A DNA stretch of 64,000 bases from WSZJ01 sp964590435 (GTDB lineage: Bacteria; Planctomycetota; MHYJ01; WSZJ01), in NCBI GenBank assembly GCA_964590435.1, contig CAZPWT010000025.1:1-64000 (forward strand). The letters run 5' to 3'. Within the stretch, counting starts at the first letter, position 1, and each line of letters begins with the position of its first letter. The translations under genes and the position numbers were made by a program. The notes under the pieces are model-generated. The model saw nothing but the letters and a program-made list of their open reading frames with translations, did not search any database and was not told the origin of the DNA. Positions 33,740 to 42,753 of this stretch are shown here, piece after piece.

Positions 33740-36217
33740 ATGAAACGCCTCCTGGCCGTCCTCCTCCTCGCCGCGTCCGCTTCCGCAGGCACCAAAGACC
33801 CCGCCGAGGCCGTCTTCGATCGCGCCGGAGTCGCTGCAATCCCCGTGGCCGACCTCAAGGCCTTCTGGCCCGATTCAGGCGCCGCGTGGCTCGTGACGCA
33901 GGGCGGGGAACCGCTCCCGTGGTCGATCGAGGGAGGGCAACTGCTCCTGGCCGTACCGCGCCCGGGCGTTGTCCGGATTCTTCCCACAGGTGGGGGGGCG
34001 GCCGAGATCAAGGTGGGCGCACAGGACGCGCCCCGGACCCGCGTCCCTCGCACGGTGGAGCGCTTCGAACAGGACCTCATCTTCGACCGGCTCGAGTGCG
34101 CGCGCACCGAACTTGTCGACGGCAGCGGCGGTCCGTGGTTCTGGATGCCTGTGGTCGACGGCACCAAGATCGACCTGCCATTCGGCGACTGGCGCAAGTC
34201 CGTCACCGTCCGCGTCCGCTTCCAGCCTATGCGCTCCGCCGGCGTTCCCCACGCCGTCGAGATCCGCTGGGACGGCAAAAAGGCGTGCGACGCGAACTGG
34301 ACCGGCGGCATGCCCTACACCGCTGAATTCGAGGTCGAAACCGGTTCCGGAAGCGCGCGTACCCTCGAATTCCGCACCAAGGACGGCCCCTCCCCCCGCG
34401 TCATCGCCAGCGGCCCCAGCGGCGACGGCCCGCTCTACCTCGACTGGATCGAACTCGACGGCCCGCGCATCCCCGCCACCGGCCAGGCCGCCTGGAACGG
34501 CGACCGCGCCGCCGCCGTCGAGCTCCGCGACCTCAAGGGCGCCCGGCTGGATTTCGTGTTTTCCCTCGGGAAGGGCGCCCGCGTGATGGATGCGTCGGGT
34601 GCCGTGTCCGTGGAAGGGCCGGTTCTCGCCGCGTCGAAGGCTGCGCTTCTCAAGCCGAAGTCCCTCGAGCTGCGCACCGCCGCGGTGGACCCCGCCTCGG
34701 GCGTCGAGTGGCTCGTGATCGCACCGGGCAATTTCCGCGGGATGCTCGCGGGGCTCATCGAGCGCCGCAAGTCGCAGGGGCTCGCTACGGGATTCGTGTC
34801 GGTCGAGGCCGCCCGCGCTTCGGGCGGCGGCGACCTGCCGGCGCACGAGGCGATCCGGCGCTTCATCAGGCACGCCGCGACGGAGTGGCCGGAGCCGAAG
34901 CTGAAGTACGTCCTGCTGGTCGGCGACGCGGAGCGGGGGAGCGACAGCGGAATTCCCGCCGGGAGTCGCGACGCGCTCGGCGCAGGGTGGACGGCGACAG
35001 ACGGCTGGTACGCGCGGATCGACGACGACGACATCCCCGACATTGCGGTCGGCCGCTGGCCGGCGCGTCACCCGGAAGAAGCGGGCGCCCTTCTGGCGAA
35101 AGTCCTGCGTTTCGAGGACGCCCCGCCCGGCGAGTGGCGCCGCACGCTGCACCTGGTCCTCGGCACGGCCGGCTTCGGCCCCGGCATGGACGGCATGCTC
35201 AAGACCGGCGGGATGAAGCTCGCCAGCGACCTCGTCCCCGAGTCGTTCAACTTCGGCGTCCAGTCCACCCTCGAGCTCGACCTGCCCTTCACGTACCCGC
35301 CCCGCGACTACAACCCGTTTTTGACGCAGCGCGTCAACGACGGCTGCATGGTCCTCGCGTACTCGGGCCACGGCTGGGAGCACGGCCTGCAGTCGCTGAA
35401 ATGGGGCGGGAAGCGCTTCCCGATCCTCGACGTGGAGCTCGCGAAGAAGCTCGACGCGAAGAACGGCCTGCCGATGGCGTTCCTGTTTGCCTGCCTCACC
35501 GGGTCGTTCGACGAGAAGGAGGACTGTCTCTGCGAGGCGCTGGTGCGCGCCCCGGGCGGGCCGGTCGCGGCGATCGGCTCGAGCGGGATCTCTCACCCCT
35601 ACGCCGACATCATCTTCGCCAAGGAGTTGATGACGGTGATGTTCGCCAAGCGCGCCCCGACGATCGGCCTCGGCGTGCTGGCCGCCAAGCGCCGCGCGCT
35701 CAAGCCCGTCGAGGGCGACGCCATGCGCGGCTTCCTCGACGGCATGGCCGCCGGCGCCGTCGGCGGCCCCGAGGCGCAGGCCCGGTACCGCCTCGACGGC
35801 TCGATGGCCTACAACCTGTTCGGCGACCCCGCGACCCGCATCCCCTGGCCCGGCAAGGCGAAGGTGGAGTGCGGAAAGGAAGCGGCGCGTGGCGCGAAGC
35901 TCAAGGTGACCGGCAGCGCCGAGCTGGGCGCGGGCACGGTCGTCGTGACGCTCGAAGCCGCGCGGCTCAAATCGCTCGAACCGCTGGAGAAAGTCGACCC
36001 GGCGGCGGACGGCGCGGAGGACGCGATGAAGCGGAACTGGAAGCGGATGAACGAGGCCGTCGCAGTCCGGGTCGAGGTCGCGATGAAGGACGGCGCCTTC
36101 GAAACCGAACTCTCCGTGCCGGCGGAAATTCCCGAGGGCGACTACCTGCTCAAGGTCTACGCGAACGACGGGAAGAACGACGCGATCGGGAGCCGGAAGG
36201 TGAAGGTCGGGAAGTAG
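33740..36217 (+). CDS. Secreted gingipain-like (C25) cysteine peptidase
   Basis: About 825 aa from the ATG at 33740. Signal peptide M-K-R-L-L-A-V-L-L-L-A-A-S-A-S-A. A beta-rich N-terminal region (to about 310) precedes a C25 caspase-like domain: V-L-L-V-G-D-A, D-D-D-D-I-P-D-I-A-V-G-R-W-P-A, then the catalytic His in Y-S-G-H-G-W (near residue 543) and Cys in L-F-A-C-L-T-G-S-F-D (near 583), followed by A-I-G-S-S-G-I-S-H. The gene ends with an immunoglobulin-like C-terminal strand region. No type IX sorting domain is evident, so export would be by Sec to the periplasm or surface. It is likely a broad or regulatory protease. Confidence 0.85.
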   Translation: MKRLLAVLLLAASASAGTKDPAEAVFDRAGVAAIPVADLKAFWPDSGAAWLVTQGGEPLPWSIEGGQLLLAVPRPGVVRILPTGGGAAEIKVGAQDAPRTRVPRTVERFEQDLIFDRLECARTELVDGSGGPWFWMPVVDGTKIDLPFGDWRKSVTVRVRFQPMRSAGVPHAVEIRWDGKKACDANWTGGMPYTAEFEVETGSGSARTLEFRTKDGPSPRVIASGPSGDGPLYLDWIELDGPRIPATGQAAWNGDRAAAVELRDLKGARLDFVFSLGKGARVMDASGAVSVEGPVLAASKAALLKPKSLELRTAAVDPASGVEWLVIAPGNFRGMLAGLIERRKSQGLATGFVSVEAARASGGGDLPAHEAIRRFIRHAATEWPEPKLKYVLLVGDAERGSDSGIPAGSRDALGAGWTATDGWYARIDDDDIPDIAVGRWPARHPEEAGALLAKVLRFEDAPPGEWRRTLHLVLGTAGFGPGMDGMLKTGGMKLASDLVPESFNFGVQSTLELDLPFTYPPRDYNPFLTQRVNDGCMVLAYSGHGWEHGLQSLKWGGKRFPILDVELAKKLDAKNGLPMAFLFACLTGSFDEKEDCLCEALVRAPGGPVAAIGSSGISHPYADIIFAKELMTVMFAKRAPTIGLGVLAAKRRALKPVEGDAMRGFLDGMAAGAVGGPEAQARYRLDGSMAYNLFGDPATRIPWPGKAKVECGKEAARGAKLKVTGSAELGAGTVVVTLEAARLKSLEPLEKVDPAADGAEDAMKRNWKRMNEAVAVRVEVAMKDGAFETELSVPAEIPEGDYLLKVYANDGKNDAIGSRKVKVGK

Positions 36218-36247
36218 CCCCGCCGGCGCATTTCCTGTCCCCTCAAC

Positions 36248-36268
36248 ACTCGCCACTCACTACTCTCT
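36248..36268. repeat. Short heptamer repeat before mazG
   Basis: Three heptamers in register (ACTCGCC, ACTCACT, ACTCTCT) lie in the 55-bp gap between the C25 peptidase gene and mazG. No second arm is seen. Confidence 0.5.
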
Positions 36269-36272
36269 CCCC

Positions 36273-37061
36273 ATGTCCACCCCCGACCCCGCGTCCGCCG
36301 CGCTCCAGCGCCTCGTCTCCGTCATGAACTCCCTCCTCGGCGACGGCGGCTGCCCCTGGGATCGCGCCCAGACTCCCGACACGCTGCGCGCCTTCCTCCT
36401 CGAGGAAACCCACGAAGCCCTCGCCGCGCTCGACGCCCGCGACGCCCCGAACCTCAAGGAAGAACTCGGCGACCTCCTCTACCAGATCGTCTTCCTCTCC
36501 GAGCTCGCCCGCCGCAAGGGCGACTTCGACCTCCCCGGCGTCATCGGCGGCATCGCCGACAAGCTCACCCGCCGCCACCCGTGGGTCTTCGGCGACGAAA
36601 AGGTCGCCTCGCCGGAGGAAGCGCTTCGCAACTGGGAACGGCTGAAATCGCTCGAGCGCGCCGAAAAGAAGAAAAGCGTCCTCGACGGGATCCCGGACAG
36701 TCTCCCGGCTCTCGCGAAGGCGTTCCGCCTGTCCTCCAAGGCCGCCCGCGTCGGTTTCGAATGGCCCGACATCTCCGGCGTGCTCGCCAAGCTCGACGAG
36801 GAGGTCGGCGAGTTCAAGGAGGCCGTCAAAGGCGGGGACGTCTCGCGCGTCGAGGACGAGCTCGGCGACATCCTGTTTACTCTCGCCAACGTCGCCCGCA
36901 CGCTGAACGTCGATCCCGAGGGCGCGCTTCGCCGCACGAACGAGAAATTCGTGAAGCGGTTCCGGTACGTCGAGGCGAAGCTGCGCGAGCGGGGGAAGCA
37001 GCCGGAGACGTCGACGCTGGAGGAGATGGACGCGCTGTGGAACGAGGCGAAGAAGGCCTGA
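36273..37061 (+). CDS. mazG: Nucleoside triphosphate pyrophosphohydrolase MazG
   Basis: 262 aa, matching the two-domain E. coli-type MazG. It hydrolyses (d)NTPs to NMPs and pyrophosphate. The first domain has C-P-W-D-R-x-Q-T followed by E-E-T-H-E-A and E-E-L-G-D-L-L-Y-Q; the second has E-E-V-G-E-F-K-E-A and E-D-E-L-G-D-I-L-F-T, so both keep the E-E-x2-E-x(n)-E-x2-D metal-binding pattern. It ends before a long stretch without genes. Confidence 0.94.
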   Translation: MSTPDPASAALQRLVSVMNSLLGDGGCPWDRAQTPDTLRAFLLEETHEALAALDARDAPNLKEELGDLLYQIVFLSELARRKGDFDLPGVIGGIADKLTRRHPWVFGDEKVASPEEALRNWERLKSLERAEKKKSVLDGIPDSLPALAKAFRLSSKAARVGFEWPDISGVLAKLDEEVGEFKEAVKGGDVSRVEDELGDILFTLANVARTLNVDPEGALRRTNEKFVKRFRYVEAKLRERGKQPETSTLEEMDALWNEAKKA

Positions 37062-37521
37062 GCTCGCGCGCAAGAATCGAGCGCCCTCGGCGGTCGGACC
37101 TCGCGCCCGCTCGCCGTCGCCCGCTTTTTTCACGCGATCTGGAATGGATGTTCCGGACGAATTGACGGCGAGCGTGTTGGAAGAGGGATCCAACTCGGGA
37201 GAGATTCATGAGCGGCGATGCGACCTGCGGTCCGGTGATCCCGGGGACTCGACCGATTCCGCATGCGCACGTTGCCAAAGGTCACTTGCCTCGTCCTCTG
37301 ATCAGGGCTGGCCTGCGACATCCTCAGTCTCTTCACCCTGACCTCCTGAGTCCGTCGGAAAAAGCCCCCTCCAAGACGAGCCGTTACGAGAGCGCGTGAA
37401 GAACTCGGGTGACGGCGAGCGGTCGGGGCGAGCGAAGCGACGACGCCGGCCTTTCGGCGTCGTCGCGCAGCGAGGTCCGACCGCCGACGGCACCCGAGTT
37501 CTTCGCGCGCTCTGAGCGCAG
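37062..37521. other. 460-bp gene-free region with a long inverted repeat
   Basis: Between convergent mazG and a squalene-repeat gene. No convincing gene: the small frames lack ribosome sites and homologous features. The right third is a ~57-base imperfect inverted repeat (see 37390-37512). Positions 37072-37125 hold a partial extra copy of one arm (CGGCGGTCGGACCTCGC) followed by a T run at 37123-37128, which may terminate mazG transcripts. The middle (37130-37385) shows nothing I can name. Confidence 0.5.
37390..37512. repeat. Long inverted repeat downstream of a convergent gene pair
   Basis: Left arm 37390-37447 and right arm 37456-37512 are imperfect reverse complements over about 57 bases (both ends read GAGCGCG.GAAGAACTCGGGTG when oriented alike), joined by an 8-base loop. 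It ends 10 bases before the stop codon at 37522. The stem could terminate transcription in both directions. It is not an obvious 7-base tandem array. Confidence 0.8.
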
Positions 37522-38529
37522 CTACCGGCAGCGGACCAGCGCTTCCAGCGCCAGCGCCGTGCAGATCAGCGGATCGTCCTCGCGCATCGTGGCGACGTCG
37601 TTCGCGAAGGAGCCGTCCTCGCGCTGGCGCTTGAGCAGTTCTCCCGCGAGCCGTTCTTTCCACCCCTCGGGCCCGCCGAGGTCGGCGCGCACGTCGGCGA
37701 GGGCGGCGAGGTAGTAGAAGAGGATCCCGGTTTCCCAGTGGCGGCCCTCGCCGGTGAAGCCCGGGTTGCGGTCGTAGGCCTCGTGGGCGTCGAGCCAGGC
37801 GAGGCCGCGGCGGATTCGCTCGTCGTCGGCGGGGAGGCCGAGGCGGCGGAGGGCGCGGAGGGCGTCGCAGGTTGGGCTGCCGTACGGGCGGCCGGGGCCG
37901 GCCTTGTTGCCGTCCTCGCCGGGGGTGAAATAAAAACCTCCGTCCGGGGCCTGGCACCGCGCGACGAACGCGATCGCGGCGCCGGCGCCCGGAAACGCCC
38001 CGAGCGCTTCCGACGCCCACGCCGTCCGCGACATCTCCGCGACGTGCGGCGCGTCGGCGAGCTCCGCGGCTCGCGCGCCGAACGCGAATCCTCCGCGCTC
38101 CGCGTGCCCTTCCTTCACGACCTGGCACGCCGCCAGGTAGCGCCGCGCGCCCGGCAGCGTCGCGTCGAGGTCGAGCGCGAGCGCCGTGGCGTACGCCGGG
38201 TAGTCCGCCGTCTCGCCGGCGTTCCCCAGCGACCCGTCCGCCCCTTGGTGCGCCCGGATCCACGCCAGCGCCCGCCGCACTTCCTCCGGCCTCCCCGCCA
38301 GCCGAAGCGCCCTCGCCACGAACGGCGTCGTCGACTGCCCGCTCTTCATGAACCCGTACGTCTCGCTCGCCCAGCTTCCGTCGACCCTCTGTTTCCGCGC
38401 GAGCCAGTCGGAAGCGCGCCGGATGCCGTCCTCGAGGGCCGCGACGTCGCGCGGCGGCCGGGCCGGGGGATCCGGCTCGGCCGCGCAGGCGGCGAGGACG
38501 AACGGAAGGGCGGCGGCGAACAGGCGCAT
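37522..38529 (-). CDS. Lipoprotein with prenyltransferase/squalene-oxidase repeats
   Basis: 335 aa from the ATG at 38529. The leader M-R-L-F-A-A-A-L-P-F-V-L-A-A-C is a lipoprotein signal with lipobox L-A-A-C. The mature part is an alpha/alpha toroid of repeated Q-x-x-D-G-S/G-W/F motifs (K-Q-R-V-D-G-S-W; H-Q-G-A-D-G-S-L; C-Q-A-P-D-G-G-F; R-Q-R-E-D-G-S-F). This is the terpenoid-cyclase-like fold but without the D-x-D-D catalytic acid block of squalene-hopene cyclases, so a binding or structural role in the cell envelope is likelier than cyclisation. It follows a related gene 17 bases upstream. Confidence 0.8.
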   Translation of the reverse strand: MRLFAAALPFVLAACAAEPDPPARPPRDVAALEDGIRRASDWLARKQRVDGSWASETYGFMKSGQSTTPFVARALRLAGRPEEVRRALAWIRAHQGADGSLGNAGETADYPAYATALALDLDATLPGARRYLAACQVVKEGHAERGGFAFGARAAELADAPHVAEMSRTAWASEALGAFPGAGAAIAFVARCQAPDGGFYFTPGEDGNKAGPGRPYGSPTCDALRALRRLGLPADDERIRRGLAWLDAHEAYDRNPGFTGEGRHWETGILFYYLAALADVRADLGGPEGWKERLAGELLKRQREDGSFANDVATMREDDPLICTALALEALVRCR

Positions 38530-38546
38530 GGGCCTGCATCGTACCG

Positions 38547-39626
38547 TTACAGCTGGATCATCGGCAGCAGGCGAAGCGGCGTCTCGATCGTCAGCACCGC
38601 CGCCGCCGTGCAGAACGTCCGCGCCGAAATGCAGTGGTGCCCCGTCCACGACCCGTCCTGGTTCTGGCAGGACGTCAGCACCTTCTGGATCTTCGCGAAC
38701 GCGTCCTCCCACGCCTTCCCCTCTTCGTGGATCATCGCGTGCGCCGCGAGGACGCCGCCGAAGAAATCCTCGCCGCTGACCTCGTCGCCGTAATCGCGCC
38801 CGAACGGGAGCTTCGCGAGGATCCCCGACGCGACCCGCCCTTCCGAGGATTCCCCCTTACCGAGGCCGTAGAGGACTCGGAGGGCGCCGGCGGTGCCGGT
38901 GAAGCGCGGGCGGTCGCCGTGGAGCGGATCGACGACGACCTTGCGGTCCGTGTCGATGCGCGACTCGACGTAGTGGACGACGCGCTCGAGGGAAGCGTCC
39001 TTGACGGTGACGCCGGCGTTGTGGGCCGAGCGGAGCGCGACGTAGGCGATGGCGGTGGTCGTGAGCGGCTCGACGCCGTCGTTCCACGACCCGTCCTCCT
39101 GCTGCCACCCCTGGATGCGGCGGACGAGGCGGCCCAGGGCCCTCCCGGTGGCCTCGTCCTTGGCGGCCTCGGGGACCATGCCGAGCGCCTCGGCGAGGAA
39201 CGCGCAGGCGAGGTAATCGCCGATGTGCGCGCCGAGGTAGGTCTCGATCGAGGAGGGAGCGCCGCGCATCTGGCGGCCGGAAGCGAGGGCGCGCTTGGCG
39301 ATCCAGCGGGCCGCGCGGGTGACGGCGGCGCGGTGGGGGCCGTCGCGGCCGGTTTCGCCGGAGGCGAGCAGGGCGAGGCCGGAGATGGCGGTGCAGGCGA
39401 CCTCGGCCTCGCAGCGGACGTCCTCGCCCCAGGAGCCGTCCTCGTTCTGGGCCTTGAGAAGCCAGTCGAGGCCGGCGTCGGCGGCTTTACGGCCTGCGGG
39501 AGACAGTTCGGAATCGGGGACCGCGTCGGCAGGCGACACGGTCGGGGCGACGGGAGGAGGCTCGACGGAAGGGGTCTGGGCGAGGAGCGCGGGGGAAACC
39601 GCGAAGAGCAGGGCGAGGGCGCGCAT
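38547..39626 (-). CDS. Secreted protein with prenyltransferase/squalene-oxidase repeats
   Basis: 359 aa with perfect AGGAGG spacing before the ATG at 39626. Signal peptide M-R-A-L-A-L-L-F-A-V-S-P-A-L-L-A-Q. Repeats A-Q-N-E-D-G-S-W, W-Q-Q-E-D-G-S-W-N-D-G and C-Q-N-Q-D-G-S-W-T-G mark an alpha/alpha toroid. It is a paralogue of the downstream lipoprotein and probably works with it outside the cytoplasm. Such pairs are abundant in planctomycetes; their function is not established. No cyclase acid motif is seen. Confidence 0.82.
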   Translation of the reverse strand: MRALALLFAVSPALLAQTPSVEPPPVAPTVSPADAVPDSELSPAGRKAADAGLDWLLKAQNEDGSWGEDVRCEAEVACTAISGLALLASGETGRDGPHRAAVTRAARWIAKRALASGRQMRGAPSSIETYLGAHIGDYLACAFLAEALGMVPEAAKDEATGRALGRLVRRIQGWQQEDGSWNDGVEPLTTTAIAYVALRSAHNAGVTVKDASLERVVHYVESRIDTDRKVVVDPLHGDRPRFTGTAGALRVLYGLGKGESSEGRVASGILAKLPFGRDYGDEVSGEDFFGGVLAAHAMIHEEGKAWEDAFAKIQKVLTSCQNQDGSWTGHHCISARTFCTAAAVLTIETPLRLLPMIQL

Positions 39627-40082
39627 GGAGGCCTCCTTTGTGCGATCTATACCTTTTAACGTTTTAATGCTGTGGTTTGTTCACGCTCATTCGGCTTCCG
39701 GGCGGCGGCCCTGGGTGAATGACCGTACGCGCCCGCTTCCGTTGCGCGGCGGTGTATCTTTTTCCGTCTTTTCTTATCCGCGCCAGGCTCGTGGCCGTTT
39801 TCCCGGAAGATCCTGCCGGCATTCCGGTTTGTTCTGCTGCCCCGAGCGAAGTCGAGGTGGGCGGATGAAACATCTGACAAAAGGACCACGAGCTTGGCAC
39901 GGATACGAAAGGACACGAAAGGATGCGATTGCGCGTGGCCGGTGCGATTTGGCCTTGCGCCGCGATGGGAACGCTGTGGTGTCCAGTGCAACACCGGCCA
40001 TGCACCCCGGACCCCTTCCCGGCTCGGCAGACCGATTGAGGATTTGCTATCCTGTCCCCGAACATTCCAAGGAGATCCCCGC
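39627..40082. other. 456-bp divergent intergenic region
   Basis: Between divergent squalene-repeat (minus) and FHA (plus) genes. It contains the inverted cassette 39756-39924. The left 130 bases (39627-39755) hold an A/T-richer segment near 39645-39675 (ACCTTTTAACGTTTTAATG) suitable for a promoter of the minus-strand gene, but no clear -35/-10 pair. The right end holds AAGGAG at 40069, the ribosome site of the FHA gene. No gene is supported inside. Confidence 0.5.
39756..39924. repeat. Inverted decamer cassette, GGACACGAAA family
   Basis: The right arm 39879-39924 ends in two decamers GGATACGAAA and GGACACGAAA plus GGAT. The left arm 39756-39801 is its imperfect reverse complement (TTTTCTTATCC, CCAGGCTCGTGGCC). 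The spacer of about 77 bases separates them. This period-10 cassette lies in a promoter-bearing gap. Confidence 0.75.
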
Positions 40083-40826
40083 TTGCCCCGCTTTGTCCGG
40101 CGCCACGAAAACGGAAACATCGAGATCTTCAGTTTCACCGGCGTCGCCATGGTCGGCCGCTCCCGCCGCAACCAGGTCTCCATCGACGACCAGAGCGTCT
40201 CGTCCACGCACGCCAAGGTCGAGCTCGCCGACGGCGCCTGGACGCTCTACGACCTCGAGAGCCGCAACGGCACCCGCATCAACGACGCCGAGACAAAGGT
40301 CGGCAAGCTCAAGCCCGGCGACTCCGTCCGCTTCGGCAAGATCAACGTCACGTTCGAGGTGGACGAGGCGGAGGCGGTGAAGGGGAAGGCGGAAGGGAAG
40401 GGCGGGACGGCGGCGCCCGCGGTCGCGGCGGCGCCGAAGCCGGCGGCGATCGAGATGGCGGCGGCGCCCGCGCCGGCGGCGTTCGGGCACACGATGGCGC
40501 CGTTCCAGGCGCCGGCGGCGGTGAAGGCGGAAGTGAAGGTGGAGAAGGCGGCGGAGAAGCCGATTGCAGTGGCGGCGCCGCCGGCGCCCTCGCCCGCGAA
40601 GGCGGCCGCGCTGGACGGCGCGAAGTTCAAGGCGGACCAGGGCGAGCTGAAGGTGCGCGTGCTGAAGGACCAGGTGCGCGCGCTGCAGAACCAGCGGCTG
40701 ATCCTGATGAGCGTCGCCGCGGGGTTCGCGCTCACGACCGTGATCTTCCTCATCGCGTTCCTGATGCAGCGCAACCGCGCGCTGACGGCGGAACACATGA
40801 GGCCGGCGGCGGAGGAAGGGAAGTAG
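40083..40826 (+). CDS. FHA-domain protein with C-terminal membrane anchor
   Basis: About 247 aa. The TTG at 40083 is chosen because AAGGAG lies 8 bases upstream and the FHA fold starts right after; an in-frame upstream start would run through the repeat region. FHA domain at about 20-95 with the phosphothreonine-binding residues in order: G-R-S-R, S-S-T-H, N-G-T. A long Ala/Pro/Lys linker (110-190) leads to one TM helix near the C-terminus (L-M-S-V-A-A-G-F-A-L-T-T-V-I-F-L-I-A-F). It probably recruits phosphorylated partners, such as substrates of the kinases in this window, to the membrane. Confidence 0.87.
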   Translation: MPRFVRRHENGNIEIFSFTGVAMVGRSRRNQVSIDDQSVSSTHAKVELADGAWTLYDLESRNGTRINDAETKVGKLKPGDSVRFGKINVTFEVDEAEAVKGKAEGKGGTAAPAVAAAPKPAAIEMAAAPAPAAFGHTMAPFQAPAAVKAEVKVEKAAEKPIAVAAPPAPSPAKAAALDGAKFKADQGELKVRVLKDQVRALQNQRLILMSVAAGFALTTVIFLIAFLMQRNRALTAEHMRPAAEEGK

Positions 40827-40849
40827 CGCGCGGGATTCGTCCGGAAGAC

Positions 40850-40878
40850 AAAACGGGCCCGGGAGTTTTTCCCGGGCC
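40850..40878. terminator. Bidirectional terminator between convergent genes
   Basis: A perfect 12-bp stem (40850-40861 with 40867-40878, five-base loop GTTTT). On the minus side it is followed by TTTTGTC. It lies between the FHA stop at 40826 and the zincin stop at 40900. Confidence 0.8.
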
Positions 40879-40899
40879 CGTGTTCGTTTCTCGGACGCG

Positions 40900-42666
40900 T
40901 TATTTCCCTTCAAACCCCTTCACGATCTTCTCAAATTCCTTCGACGCCTTCTCCCACTGCTTCGCCGTGCAGGCGAGGCGCGCGACGACCCAGCGTTTGC
41001 CGGCGTCGAGCACGACGATGCCCATCTTCACGTCGCCCAGGTCGGCGCTCTTGCCGACGACGCCGCCGGCCGGCGCGTCGAGCCCTTCGATTTCCCAGGA
41101 GCGGCGTTTCCCGCCGTCGAGCTCGGCCTTGGCGCTCTCGATCGCCTCCTCGAGCGCCTTTTCGCCGTCGCGATTCTTCTTGGAGACGACGTGGAACGAC
41201 GCGGCGCCGTCCATGCCTTTCCAGGTGATGGTGACGTCGGTGCCGTCTTCCTCGACCTTGTAGGCGGCCTTCGGGGCCCGGGTCAGGCGGTAGACGTCGT
41301 TCTCGGCGAGGGCGCCTTCCTTCGGCTGCGTGTCGGCGGTTTTCTTGCGCTCCACCTTCGTGATTTCCTTCTTGGTCACGCCGTGCCAGACCGCGGCGCG
41401 CGCCTTGTCGGCGCCCTTGCCGGCGGTCTCCAGCCAGAGCACGTCGAGGCCGTGGCGCTCCAGCAGCGTGCCGCCGGTCCAGCGCACGACGTCCTCCTCG
41501 TGCGCCGCCCCTTCGGTCCCCGTCTTCTTGTTCAGCGCCTTGGTCGCGGACTTCATGAACTCCTGCGCGTCCTCCTCCGTGTCCCACGTGCTGAACCACG
41601 CCAGCGCCGTCTCTTCGCCCTTCTGGTAGACCGCGTACCGGTCCCCGTCCCAGCCGGCCGACGCCTTCGCGATCGTCTTCGGGTACTTCTTACGGCTCAT
41701 GAACTCGCCGAGCATGATCTGCACGTTCAGCTCGCCCAGCGTGTTCTGGTCCACCAGCTCCCAGCCCTTGCCCAGCGCCCCCGCGAGGTCCGGCAGGCGC
41801 ACCTGCTGCGGCCAGTCCCCGTCGATGAACTTCTCCGGGTGGATGATCTGCTCCGTCGACAGCGGCAGCTTCGAGTACATCTCCTCGACCTTCTCCCACC
41901 CCTCGCCCTTCGTCAGCACCGCGTGTACGAAAACCATCCCCTCCATGTAAGGGAACGCCAGCCCGCGCTTCAGGAACTCCGGCGCTGCATTCATCTTCGG
42001 CGACCCCTGCGCGCCCCCCGACAGGAACATCTTCAGGCTCGGCAGGCTCCGCAGCTTCATCCCCTTCGCACCCAGCACGTGGTCGTACATCACGTAGTTC
42101 GCCTCGCCCTCGAAGACGCACTGCATCGCCTTCGTCAGGTCGTCCTCCCCCTCCATGTCCGTCGGGATCGTCGAGAGGTCGTAGTGCTGGTCCTGAAGCG
42201 CGTGCGTCAGCTCGTGGATCGTGGCCATCGTGTCCCAGTCCGTCCCGTACATCTGCTCCATCATCTTGTTCATCTCGTCGTTCCCGCCCGCCTTCCGCCG
42301 GATCAGGAACAGCTGCTTCGTCTTCGGGTCGTAGTACCCGCCGATCGAGTCCGCCAGCAGCTCCACCATGAAACTCCGCAGCTCCATGTCCTGCGGGATC
42401 AGCCCCAGCTTCTTGTACGCCGCCTCCGCCTTCTTCGCCTTCTCCGCCGGCCACTCCTCGTCGAAACTCTTCTCCACCATCTTTTTCAGGTCGTCCTCGT
42501 CCTGCACCTGCACCTTCACCGCGCTCTTGAACTTCAGCCCCCGCTCCTCCTCCACGATCTTCTGCAGTTTCTTCACCGCCTTCGAGTCCAGCGGCTTCTT
42601 CTCGTCCTCCTGCGCGAACGCGGCCAGCGGCAGCAGCAGCGCGGCCAGCAACAGCATCGGCTTCAT
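40900..42666 (-). CDS. Secreted HExxH metalloprotease-like protein
   Basis: 588 aa from the ATG at 42666 with AGGAG upstream. Signal peptide M-K-P-M-L-L-L-A-A-L-L-L-P-L-A-A-F-A-Q. The zincin motif is H151-E152-L-T-H155 (T-I-H-E-L-T-H-A-L-Q-D-Q), with a downstream F-E-G-E-A-N-Y that could give the third ligand (gluzincin-like). The region S-T-E-Q-I-I-H-P-E-K-F and G-W-D-G-D-R-Y is shared with the next gene. Expected to act in the periplasm or outside; substrate unknown. It sits directly downstream of its degenerate paralogue on the same strand. Confidence 0.8.
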   Translation of the reverse strand: MKPMLLLAALLLPLAAFAQEDEKKPLDSKAVKKLQKIVEEERGLKFKSAVKVQVQDEDDLKKMVEKSFDEEWPAEKAKKAEAAYKKLGLIPQDMELRSFMVELLADSIGGYYDPKTKQLFLIRRKAGGNDEMNKMMEQMYGTDWDTMATIHELTHALQDQHYDLSTIPTDMEGEDDLTKAMQCVFEGEANYVMYDHVLGAKGMKLRSLPSLKMFLSGGAQGSPKMNAAPEFLKRGLAFPYMEGMVFVHAVLTKGEGWEKVEEMYSKLPLSTEQIIHPEKFIDGDWPQQVRLPDLAGALGKGWELVDQNTLGELNVQIMLGEFMSRKKYPKTIAKASAGWDGDRYAVYQKGEETALAWFSTWDTEEDAQEFMKSATKALNKKTGTEGAAHEEDVVRWTGGTLLERHGLDVLWLETAGKGADKARAAVWHGVTKKEITKVERKKTADTQPKEGALAENDVYRLTRAPKAAYKVEEDGTDVTITWKGMDGAASFHVVSKKNRDGEKALEEAIESAKAELDGGKRRSWEIEGLDAPAGGVVGKSADLGDVKMGIVVLDAGKRWVVARLACTAKQWEKASKEFEKIVKGFEGK

Positions 42667-42753
42667 CGGTGGCTCCTGGTTGAAGTGCGGCGGGATTTTC
42701 TTCCGGCCCATGGTGTACGGGGAGAAGGGCCGTGGCGTGAGGAAATTGTGGGG

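Noticed and set aside
37136..37400. Small open frames after mazG
   Set aside because: No ribosome site, no recognisable domain, and composition typical of random high-GC sequence.
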